From JALONH01 sp046329235 (GTDB lineage Bacteria; Bacteroidota; Bacteroidia; Cytophagales; Cytophagaceae), in the NCBI GenBank assembly GCA_046329235.1, contig JAXLVA010000001.1:806001-870000 (forward strand): a stretch of 64,000 nucleotides of DNA, in the 5' to 3' direction. Below the pieces are notes generated by a model, which was not told the DNA's origin, ran no database searches, and saw nothing but the letters and a program-made list of their open reading frames with translations. The translations under genes were made by a program, and so were the position numbers. Positions 1 through 9,200 of this stretch are shown here, one piece after another. Position 1 is the stretch's first letter; each line of letters begins with the position of its first letter.

Positions 1-411
1 TGCGAAAAAATAATGAGCTTGGTTCGTTTTTCGTACAGCGAAGACCCAATAGATGATTTAAAGAAAAAGATACGACATACCTACGATTTACATCAATTAC
101 TTCAACAAGAAGAGTTTTTGAGATTTTTTCAATCCACTGCGTTTGATGAAATGCTAATTAAAGTAGCTAATGATGATGTGGCAAGTTTTAAAAACAACAA
201 TCAGTGGTTAATCCATCATCCTATAGAAGCACTTATATTTAAAGAGTTGGAAAGAGTTTGGAGTGAGTTAAAAGTAATCTATAATGGTGAGTTTAAAAAC
301 TTAGTATATGGAGCTTTTCCAAAGGATGATGCTATCTTGGAAACCTTTAGAATGATAAACGATAGATTAAAATCAATTTCTTGGACAGTAAAAATTGAAC
401 CCAAAGAATGA
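1..411 (+). CDS. C-terminal part of a probable AbiEii/AbiGii-type nucleotidyltransferase (5' end outside window)
   Basis: The frame is open to the left edge, so the ATG at 13 may be internal and the gene is probably cut by the window. The visible part has a basic IRHTYDLHQLL segment, then FxxFxxTAF, a W followed by HHPIEAL, and a VYGAFPKDD motif. From memory this resembles the C-terminal helical region of AbiEii-family nucleotidyltransferases, the toxin half of type IV toxin-antitoxin/abortive infection systems, which often sit inside type I restriction loci. The catalytic N-terminal region is not in the window, so this rests on the tail alone. The stop codon overlaps the next start (ATGA), so it is translationally coupled to hsdR. 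Confidence 0.5.
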   Translation, partial: CEKIMSLVRFSYSEDPIDDLKKKIRHTYDLHQLLQQEEFLRFFQSTAFDEMLIKVANDDVASFKNNNQWLIHHPIEALIFKELERVWSELKVIYNGEFKNLVYGAFPKDDAILETFRMINDRLKSISWTVKIEPKE

Positions 412-3400
412 AATTCACGGAAGCAAAATTAGAACAATCTTTTATTGAAGTATTAGGACAGGAAGGCTATCCGCACTATAAGGGTACTGATATCCATCGG
501 AAACCGGAAGAGGTATTAATAGAGGAGGATTTGAGAGCTTTTCTATCCAACCAATACGCCTCTCAGGGAATAACCGCCTATGAGATTGATTCTATTATAC
601 TTCAAATCAAAGCGCTTCCGTCATCCGACCTGTATGAAAGTAATAAAACATTTTTAAAAATGTTGGCAGATGGCTTTATCTTAAAACGAGTAGACCGAAA
701 TCAAAAAGACATCTATATACAACTCATTCATTATTCAGGACTAAACAAGCACCGTTTACCGGGTAAAGATGAAGTATTAAACCTTGTAGCAGATCGCAAA
801 GAACCCTATGCATCAGATAACAATATTTATAAATTTGTTAACCAACTGGAAATAATAGGTAATGAAAAACGAATACCGGATGGTATACTTTATATCAACG
901 GTATACCGGTAGTAGTTTTTGAATTTAAAAGTGCGATAAACGAAGACGCTACTATTTTCGATGCTTATAAGCAGTTAACGGTCCGTTACCGCAGAGATAT
1001 TCCGGAGTTATTTAAATACAATGCCTTTTGTGTCATCAGTGATGGGGTTAACAATAAAGCAGGTTCCTTTTTTGCTCCTTATGATTTTTACTATGCTTGG
1101 CGTTCAGAGCCGGATAGAAGAGTAGTGCAGGTAGATGGCTTTAACTCCTTGTTCTCTATGGTACATGGGATGTTTAATAAACAGACAATTAGAGATATTA
1201 TTCGGAATTTTATTTATATACCGGACAACAGTAAAAAAGAAGAAAAAATAGTATGTCGCTATCCGCAATATTACGCAGCTCGTGCTTTATACGAGAATAT
1301 TAAAGTAGCCCAAAAACCGAACGGGGATGGTAAGGGAGGAACCTATTTTGGAGCTACCGGTTGCGGAAAGAGTTACACCATGCTTTACCTGACAAGGTTA
1401 TTGATGAAAAGTGAATACTTTGAAAGTCCAACGATTATCCTTATTACAGACAGAACCGATTTAGATGACCAACTATCTTCTCAGTTTATTAATGCTAAAA
1501 GTTTTATAGGTGATAATACAGTCGAAAGTGTAGAAAGTAGGGCGGACTTAAGAACGAAACTACAGGGTAGACAAAGTGGAGGCGTTTTCCTGACCACTAT
1601 TCATAAATTTACAGAAGATACACAACTACTCACAGAAAGGGAAAATGTGATTTGTATATCCGATGAAGCACATAGAAGTCAGGTCAATTTAGACCAAAAA
1701 GTGAAAGTAACTGAAAGTGGAATTAAAAAAACGTACGGTTTTGCTAAGTACTTACACGATTCTTTACCTAATGCTACTTATGTAGGTTTCACTGGAACAC
1801 CCATAGATGCTACTTTAGATGTATTTGGTAAGGTGGTGGATTACTATACTATGACAGAATCCGTAACGGATGAAATTACCGTACGAATTGTATATGAAGG
1901 GAGAGCCGCAAAAGTGGCTTTAAATAACAGCGAATTAGAAAGAATTGAACAATACTACGAAGAAGCGGCTGAGCTAGGTGCGAATGAATATCAGATCGAA
2001 AAAAGTAAGCAACAAACGGCCAATATGTACGCAATTTTGGGTGATCCTGACCGACTGAATGCCGTAGCGGAAGATTTTGTCCATCATTATGAAAATCGAA
2101 TTTCAGAAGGTGCAACGGTAAAAGGGAAAGCTATTTTTGTAAGCAGTAGCCGTGAGATTGCCTATGCATTGTATAAAAATATAATTGAATTACGCCCGGA
2201 ATGGAATGAGATAAGAGAAGCGGAAGAAGGAGCAGAACTAAGCGATAAGGATAAAAGGGAATTAAAACCTATTGAACGGATTAAGTTAGTAATGACCAGA
2301 GGGAAGGATGATCCTAAGGAACTTTGGGATATGTTAGGTACAGCAGAACACCGAAAAGAATTAGATCGTCAATTCAAAAATCATAAATCCAATTTTAAAA
2401 TAGCTATTGTAGTGGATATGTGGCTTACCGGATTTGATGTGCCTTTTTTAGATAGTATATATATTGATAAGCCCATTCAACAACATAATTTAATTCAAAC
2501 CATTTCTCGAGTAAACCGAAAGTTTGAAGGAAAGAATAAAGGGTTGGTGATTGATTACATAGGAATAAAAAATCAAATGAACCTTGCACTTGCGCATTAT
2601 AACAAAGGGGATAAGGATAATTTTGAAGATATAGATCAGTCTTTGGTTGTAGTAAAAGACCAGTTAGATGTTTTAGCTAAACTCATGCACCAATTCGATC
2701 ATACAAAGTATTTCAAAGGAAGTGCATTAGAACAACTTAATACCCTGAATTTAGCTGTTGAATTTGTACAAAGGACGAAAGAGTTAGAGACACGATTCAT
2801 GGGAATCGTAAAGAGACTAAAGGCTGCTTATGATATTTGTGCCGGAAGTGAAAAGTTGAGTCAAGAGGAGAGAGATTATACCCATTTTTACTTAGCTATT
2901 CGATCTATTGTTTTCAAATTGACTAAGGGAAATGCACCGGATACGGCACAAATGAATGCTAAGGTCAGAGAAATGATTAAAGATGCATTGCAAAGTGATG
3001 GAGTAGAAGAAATTTTCAAACTCGGTGAAGAAGGGGATACCGAACAAGATATTTTTGATGAAGATTATTTGGCAAAAATTGATAAAATAAAGCTACCCAA
3101 TACAAAGATTAAATTATTGCAACAGTTACTGGCAAGGGTAATAGGAGAGATAAAAAAAGTAAATAAAGTCAAAGGTGTAGACTTTACTAAAAAGATGCAG
3201 GCTATTGTAGAACGATATAATAACAGGGATGAAAACGACATACTGAGAAGTGAAGTCTATGAGGAAATGGCAGAGGCTTTGACAAATCTAATTTGGGATG
3301 TACATAAAGAGTTTAAAGCTGGAGACAAATTAGGTATTGACTTTGAAGAAAAAGCTTTTTATGATATTTTAAAAGAACTTTGTAAAAAATACGACTTTGC

Positions 3401-3620
3401 TTATCCTGAAAATAAATTGATTGATTTATCAAAAGCAGTAAAATTAATTGTTGATAGTCAAGCTAAATTCCCTGACTGGAATAAAAGGGACGATATTAAA
3501 TCGGCTCTAAAAGTAGAGTTGATACTTATCCTTGACGAGTTTGGATATCCGCCGGTAGAGCGGGATGAGGTATATGTAGAGATTTTTGAACAAGCTGAAA
3601 ATTTCAAGAAAAATAGGTAG
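408..3620 (+). CDS. hsdR: Type I restriction endonuclease, R (translocase/nuclease) subunit
   Basis: This is the motor and nuclease subunit of a type I restriction-modification complex; with HsdM and HsdS it translocates unmodified DNA with ATP and cuts it. The PD-(D/E)XK nuclease site is visible as D158 and EFK (residues 172-174). The helicase domain has Walker A GATGCGKS (about 315-322), a DEAH box in ISDEAHRSQ (about 417-425), FTGTP (about 461-465), and a motif V/VI region around LTGFDVPFLD and ISRVNR. At 1070 residues it is full length for the family. It overlaps the preceding gene by 4 nt. hsdM and hsdS are not in the window and presumably lie to the left. No inactivating lesion is seen. 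Confidence 0.95.
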   Translation: MKFTEAKLEQSFIEVLGQEGYPHYKGTDIHRKPEEVLIEEDLRAFLSNQYASQGITAYEIDSIILQIKALPSSDLYESNKTFLKMLADGFILKRVDRNQKDIYIQLIHYSGLNKHRLPGKDEVLNLVADRKEPYASDNNIYKFVNQLEIIGNEKRIPDGILYINGIPVVVFEFKSAINEDATIFDAYKQLTVRYRRDIPELFKYNAFCVISDGVNNKAGSFFAPYDFYYAWRSEPDRRVVQVDGFNSLFSMVHGMFNKQTIRDIIRNFIYIPDNSKKEEKIVCRYPQYYAARALYENIKVAQKPNGDGKGGTYFGATGCGKSYTMLYLTRLLMKSEYFESPTIILITDRTDLDDQLSSQFINAKSFIGDNTVESVESRADLRTKLQGRQSGGVFLTTIHKFTEDTQLLTERENVICISDEAHRSQVNLDQKVKVTESGIKKTYGFAKYLHDSLPNATYVGFTGTPIDATLDVFGKVVDYYTMTESVTDEITVRIVYEGRAAKVALNNSELERIEQYYEEAAELGANEYQIEKSKQQTANMYAILGDPDRLNAVAEDFVHHYENRISEGATVKGKAIFVSSSREIAYALYKNIIELRPEWNEIREAEEGAELSDKDKRELKPIERIKLVMTRGKDDPKELWDMLGTAEHRKELDRQFKNHKSNFKIAIVVDMWLTGFDVPFLDSIYIDKPIQQHNLIQTISRVNRKFEGKNKGLVIDYIGIKNQMNLALAHYNKGDKDNFEDIDQSLVVVKDQLDVLAKLMHQFDHTKYFKGSALEQLNTLNLAVEFVQRTKELETRFMGIVKRLKAAYDICAGSEKLSQEERDYTHFYLAIRSIVFKLTKGNAPDTAQMNAKVREMIKDALQSDGVEEIFKLGEEGDTEQDIFDEDYLAKIDKIKLPNTKIKLLQQLLARVIGEIKKVNKVKGVDFTKKMQAIVERYNNRDENDILRSEVYEEMAEALTNLIWDVHKEFKAGDKLGIDFEEKAFYDILKELCKKYDFAYPENKLIDLSKAVKLIVDSQAKFPDWNKRDDIKSALKVELILILDEFGYPPVERDEVYVEIFEQAENFKKNR

Positions 3621-3624
3621 TTGG

Positions 3625-4278
3625 TTAATTGTTTTTGATTATCCTTTCTTTTCTTGTTATATAGTTTTTAGAACTGTTTATAATCAATAAATATTTATCA
3701 AAATTAATTTTTAATGCGTAAAGTATATACAAAACTAGCACCGAAAAAAATGCTAATGAAAAACTAATTATACTTATCCAAATGGCTAAATATGTGAAGT
3801 CATAGAATATCAAGCTTGCAGGAATACATATTATAAATAAGCCACAAATTTTTTTACTATATAATAAGACCTTTGGAAGATTTATATCCAACTCAATTTC
3901 AAAATCATCTAAATCTTTTTCGGTTATTAAATTTACTTTTATTAAGAATTTAAAAAAGATGATATAAAATTTCTTTAAGTCTTTAAGAATTAAAGATGAA
4001 TCAAATATTGAGAAATATTTGTTATTATTTTTTTTATTAAAAAAGTACTCTATGAGTATTCCAGCTGATTCAAATAGAATAAATCCAGTTACAGTATTGA
4101 TAAGTATATAAGTGGAAATTATATGTTTTTCTTCATGATTCAGAAACTCTTCTAGAATATCGATTTTAAGAACGAGTTTAAGTAAATAGTAGGACACAAC
4201 TGATAATAATGCAGAGCGCACTCCATTAATAAGCCACTCAATCCATTTTTCTTTAACTAAGTTTAGAAGATACTTCAT
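3625..4278 (-). CDS. Unknown multi-pass membrane protein
   Basis: A 217-residue protein with no family I recognise. Hydrophobic stretches lie near residues 18-37, 50-75, 145-165 and 165-190, so about four membrane spans are likely. They are separated by a Lys/Asn-rich cytosolic-looking segment that includes an acidic DDFEIELDIN motif. It is strongly AT-rich and ends 4 bp from the end of hsdR in convergent orientation. It could be a lineage-specific accessory gene of the restriction island; nothing in the sequence shows a function. Confidence 0.6.
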   Translation of the reverse strand: MKYLLNLVKEKWIEWLINGVRSALLSVVSYYLLKLVLKIDILEEFLNHEEKHIISTYILINTVTGFILFESAGILIEYFFNKKNNNKYFSIFDSSLILKDLKKFYIIFFKFLIKVNLITEKDLDDFEIELDINLPKVLLYSKKICGLFIICIPASLIFYDFTYLAIWISIISFSLAFFSVLVLYILYALKINFDKYLLIINSSKNYITRKERIIKNN

Positions 4279-4320
4279 GTAATTACTGAATACTTATGTT
4301 ACCATTAACGTTACCACTAA

Positions 4321-4358
4321 ATAAAAATCCCTTGTAAATATTTTACTTACAAGGGATT
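4321..4358 (-). terminator. Rho-independent terminator after tRNA-Ser
   Basis: A 12-bp perfect inverted repeat (AATCCCTTGTAA at 4326-4337 with its complement at 4347-4358, 9-nt loop). On the minus strand it is followed directly by a T-rich run (4321-4327). It lies 15 nt beyond the 3' end of the tRNA gene. Confidence 0.8.
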
Positions 4359-4372
4359 ACTTTTTAGTTCTG

Positions 4373-4460
4373 TAGAGAGGAAGGGATTCGAACCCTCGAT
4401 ACCCTTTTGAGGTATACACACTTTCCAGGCGTGCTCCTTCAACCACTCGGACACCTCTCT
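4373..4460 (-). tRNA. tRNA-Ser(GGA)
   Basis: On the minus strand the 88-nt sequence folds as a class II tRNA. It has a 7-bp acceptor stem (AGAGAGG with CCTCTCT), a D-arm with GAGTGGTTGAAGG, anticodon loop CTGGAAA giving anticodon GGA, a long variable arm, and a T-arm with GGGTTCGAATCCC. The discriminator base is A and a full CCA is not encoded. Anticodon GGA and the long variable arm identify serine. Confidence 0.95.
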
Positions 4461-4680
4461 GTTAGGTTGAAATTTTTCGTCTTTCTCAAAACGGGAATGC
4501 AAAATAAGCCAATTTTTACCCAAAAATCAACTTTGCCTCCAACTTTACTTGAGTATCCGTAGTTTTACTAAATATTGAATACTTATCCCTTTGATATCAG
4601 TGGGTTAACTTTTGTCCTTTCAGGCTATTTCATACGTAATCTATTGTTTATATTAGAGTAAGGAAACAAATTTTAGCTTT

Positions 4681-6219
4681 ATGCCTATTCGAATGGAAGA
4701 GGATGAATCCTCTTCACGCCCTCAACGTTCAGTACGTCGTTCTAATTCATCCGGTGGAGGTAATTTTGCCGGTGGTAATATTTTACTTACACTATTACCT
4801 TTCTTATTTCGCCGACCTAAATTATTATTGATACTAGCTGTCATAGGTATAGGTCTTTATTTTTTCATGGGGCCTGAAACCACTTCTAACTTGGCTTCCA
4901 ATGTCATGTCTTCTTTCAACAAAGGGGCAACATTAGATCAAACGGTGTTTGATGAAGCGGAAGTATTTGAACCTCTTTCTCCCGAAGGTAATACCTTACC
5001 CGAACGTATATCGCTAGAAGCTTTTTGTCCGAAGCGAATGAATCAAGGTCAACAAGGCTCTTGTGTGGGCTGGGGTTCCGCCTATGCCGCGCGTACTATT
5101 CTACAAGCATCGGCTACGGGAAAGAATCCTAATGATATTGCATTCAGTCCTTCGTTTCTATATAATCAAATTAAATTAGAAGGTTGTCAAGGCTCTTATA
5201 TCAATCGTGCTATGGAAAGCATGACACAAGTAGGTAGTTTGCCTTTTACCAACTTCGCCTATACAGATGAATCTTGTGATCATACACCGAGTGATTCTGA
5301 AATTAGTCAAGCGGCAGCTTATAAAATGAAAGGCTCTAATCGTCTGACAAAAAACGGCGATGATTATACCATTGATTTGTTAGCTATCAAACAAAACTTA
5401 GCTCAAGGTGCTCCTGTAGTCATAGGGATGATGGTGGGTGGTACATTCATGCAACCGATGATGGGTCAAAAATGTTGGATACCTACCGATGATGATTATC
5501 AGATGTCGGGCTTTGGCGGACACTGTATGTGTGTGATTGGTTATGATGATTATTTAGAAGGTGGTGCCTTTCAGATTATGAACTCATGGGGTGGTGAATG
5601 GGGTGTGAATGGTATTGCGTGGGTGCGCTATAATGACTTTGCTTTCTTTACTAAAGAAGCTTACGGCGTATATCCTATGAAGAATGTAGTGGAACAAGAG
5701 AAACCATTTTCGTTACAAGTAGGATTATTGTTGAATGAAAATAAAACTTTAGTACCTCTTCAAGAAAAATCAAATCAAGTGTTTGAGTCATCAGTGAAAT
5801 TAAAAGCCGGTGATAAATTTAAAATTCAAGTATCGAATGAAACACCTTGTTATACATATGTATTTGGTAGAGAATTAACAGGAGAGACGTATGTCTTATT
5901 CCCTTATACTCCTAAGCATTCGCCGTATTGCGGTATCACCGGTACACGAGTTTTTCCAAAAGATTTTAGTATGAAGGTGGATGATCAGGGTAATCGAGAT
6001 GAAATGTTGGTCTTAGTAACCCGACAACCGATTGATTATAACGCTTTCAAAGATAAGCTAAATAATACCTCAGGTAATTCATACGCTGCAAAGGTTCAAT
6101 CGTTATTAGCTGATGAATTAGCGCCTATTACTACTAGTCTTTCTAAAGGATTGATTCAAATTCAAGGATCGGAGTCGTACAAAAATGCGGCATTTACCAT
6201 TGTTGAGATAATTAAATAA
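4681..6219 (+). CDS. Membrane-anchored papain-like (C1) peptidase with C-terminal DUF4384-like domain
   Basis: A probable cysteine protease held at the cytoplasmic membrane with its active domain outside. A basic, Ser/Gly-rich N-terminus (1-40) precedes one hydrophobic span (about 47-63). The C1 domain carries the oxyanion Gln and catalytic Cys in NQGQQGSCVGWG (Q122, C128), the His in GGHCMCVIGYDD (H281) and the Asn in IMNSWGGEWG (N301), so the full triad is present. From about 340 to the end is a beta-rich module resembling DUF4384, often fused to peptidases in Bacteroidota. No propeptide or inhibitor gene is next to it. The substrate cannot be read from the sequence. Confidence 0.85.
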   Translation: MPIRMEEDESSSRPQRSVRRSNSSGGGNFAGGNILLTLLPFLFRRPKLLLILAVIGIGLYFFMGPETTSNLASNVMSSFNKGATLDQTVFDEAEVFEPLSPEGNTLPERISLEAFCPKRMNQGQQGSCVGWGSAYAARTILQASATGKNPNDIAFSPSFLYNQIKLEGCQGSYINRAMESMTQVGSLPFTNFAYTDESCDHTPSDSEISQAAAYKMKGSNRLTKNGDDYTIDLLAIKQNLAQGAPVVIGMMVGGTFMQPMMGQKCWIPTDDDYQMSGFGGHCMCVIGYDDYLEGGAFQIMNSWGGEWGVNGIAWVRYNDFAFFTKEAYGVYPMKNVVEQEKPFSLQVGLLLNENKTLVPLQEKSNQVFESSVKLKAGDKFKIQVSNETPCYTYVFGRELTGETYVLFPYTPKHSPYCGITGTRVFPKDFSMKVDDQGNRDEMLVLVTRQPIDYNAFKDKLNNTSGNSYAAKVQSLLADELAPITTSLSKGLIQIQGSESYKNAAFTIVEIIK

Positions 6220-6284
6220 AAAATTAAACGATGAATATACGTCCATCAATTATCTAATTGCTATACCATAGTTTCTGCTTGCTA

Positions 6285-9200
6285 ATGAAATACCTTTTAC
6301 TTTTTATATCTATCATCGGGTCCACCTTTTTATCTAATGGACAATATTCATTTGTCAACATTACGGATAAGGATGGATTGGTGAGTAGTAATGTTACTTG
6401 TATACTGAAGGATCATTATGGGTTCATGTGGATGGGAACGTATAATGGATTGTCCAGATACGATGGATATAGCTTTAAAAATTTCCAAAAGAATAATATA
6501 GATCCTTACGGATTCCCTGAAAGTTATATTCGTTGTTTATATGAAACAAGCGAACATGATATCTATATTGGATTTCATGCCAATGGGTTTGCTCGATACA
6601 ATCGCAGTACGGAAACTTTTTCCTATTTCAATCACTCTGATAAAAAACAAAACTCTCTTTTACATAATCAAGTATTAACCTTTTTTCAGGACAGCAAAGG
6701 TAATATCTGGATAGGTACACGTAAGGGGTTAGATAAGTTTAATCCAATCACCAAAACATTTACACATTATTATCCTTTTTCTACGAAAGCCAACCCAACA
6801 GTATCCTCTATAGTGGAAGATGCTAAAGGTAATTTATGGATTGGGGGTATTGGTTCCGAATTAGCTATTCTGCCTGTCAATCATCAAGAACCAAATTATA
6901 CTTATTGTTCCTATATAGGCAATGAATCAGACTTGTATTCATATAACGTAGGCGTTAATTTATTTTATGATAATACGGTTATTTATGTAGGTACTGAAAG
7001 AGGAGTCTATGTGCTTAATACAGAAAGTAAAGTTGGTACTTCTTTACTGTTACCTGTTCCGAAAGAAACATTTGTAAGAGATATTTATAGAGATTCTAAA
7101 GGCAGATTACATATAGCAACGGATGGTAGAGGTGTAATCATTCAGTTGCCTGATGGTAGATTCCAACAAGTATTACATCATGCAAATGATATTCATTCTT
7201 TAGGATCTAATGCAGTGTATACTATTTGTGAAAGTATGCCGGGTATTATTTGGTATGGTACCTATGCAGGAGGTGTTTCTCAATTAAATGAAATCAAAAA
7301 TAAATTTAAGGGAATAAGCGAAGGTACAGTTGTAGGTAAACAGTTACTTCAAAAGTCTGTTTTATCCATCGCTCAAGGAGATAATGGGAAAATCTACTTA
7401 GGTACCGATGGTGGTGGGTTACATGTTTTTTATCCAAGTGAAGAAAAGGTCGATGTGTTAAAGAATCCTTCACTTGATAAAATAGGGGGGATCGTTAAAA
7501 GTTTATCGATTTCCATAGATAAAAATAATTTATGGATTGGTACATATAATAAAGGTGCGTATGTATATCAATTAAAAAATCAAGCTATATACTCCCTAAA
7601 TGAGTCCGGAATAAACAATGATTTTTCCAGTGATGATGTATGGAGTATTCACTCAGATTATTCAGGGGAAACATGGATTGGCTTACTGGCTAGAGGTGTA
7701 CATGTTTTTGATTCAGAATCTAGAAAATCCATCCCCAAGTTTGTAGACTCTACAGCTTGTGGTGAGATATTTAATAGTAGTATTTTTTCAATGATGAGAG
7801 ATTCTAAAAATCGATTATGGATTATTACGGAATCGAATGGATTATTTATTTATAATTATCGTACTCAAACATTCCAACATATAAAACAACATCCGAATGG
7901 TAAGGGATTGCCAAGTAATGAACTACGCGATATATGGGAAGATAAGTATGGCGATATATGGATTGGTTCTGTTAATGTTGGGTTAATTAAAGTAGTAGAT
8001 ATAGAAGATGGCTTATTTGAAGTATATGGACCTAAAGAAGGTTTAAATACAGTACAAGTAGTAGGTATTCTTCATGATAAGATGAACAACATTTGGATTT
8101 CAACTGATATGGGAATATCCGTGTTAAGTAGCCAAACCAAAAAGTTTAGAAATTTTGATGAAGAGGATGGATTGATATCCAGATCTTATAATTATAACTC
8201 TAAATTATTAGCTTCTGATGGAAGTATGTATTTTGGTGGTACCAGTGGATTAACCTATTTTCATCCGGATCAAATTATAATTAATAAATTGGTTCCACCG
8301 GTTTTAATTACTGATTTCAAACTTTTTAATCATACCATTTTTCCTAAACAAAAATTACACGACCGTATCATATTACAAAATGCTATCTACACTACGGATG
8401 AAATTGAATTAGACTATTCGGATAATGTCATTTCATTAGAGTTTGCAGCACTTGATTATACTTCCCCTAAAAAAGCATTATATGCTTATAAGTTAAATGG
8501 GTTTGACCAAGATTGGATTTATGTGGATGCCAATCATCGACTGGTTACCTACACCAATTTAGATCCCGGTACTTATAAGTTTGTTGTGAAAGCAACCAAT
8601 AGTGATGGTGTTTGGAATGAAATAGGAGATACAGTAGAAATTATTATTCATCCGCCGTGGTGGAAAACCTGGTGGTTTAGGCTAGCCTTATCGGTGTTGT
8701 TTGTTTTGACTGTTTTTGTGTTTTATAAAATTAGAGTTCAAAACATCGAACGTAAGAATCATCAATTACAACTGGAATTGGCTATATGTCAACAAGAGCT
8801 GAAAAAACAACAAAAGATTAAGGATAAATTCTATACCATTATCACTCAAGATTTAAAAAATCCAATGACGTCGTTATTTGGATTGGCACATATGCTGTCT
8901 AATGATTTGAAAAAAGATTATGTAGTCAAAGATGGTGATGTAGAGATGATAGGTATACTCGCAAAAACATCCAGACGTATCAAAGATTTGATTCTTGACT
9001 TATTAGATTGGACAAAGACTCAGCAATCAGATATAATTCAGCATAAAGTATTGGTGGATCTATATGGATTGGTGGATGAAATAATGGACAATCTGAAAGC
9101 TCAGTTTGTTTCCAAAAAAAATACTATTGCGAATACGGTATGGAAAGGCGTGATGGTAGAAGCGGATAAACAAATGTTGAATAAAGTCTTTAATAAAATA

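Noticed and set aside
6258..6284. TTG start for the hybrid two-component gene
   Set aside because: ATG 6285 gives a canonical signal peptide, while the TTG start adds residues that would spoil it.
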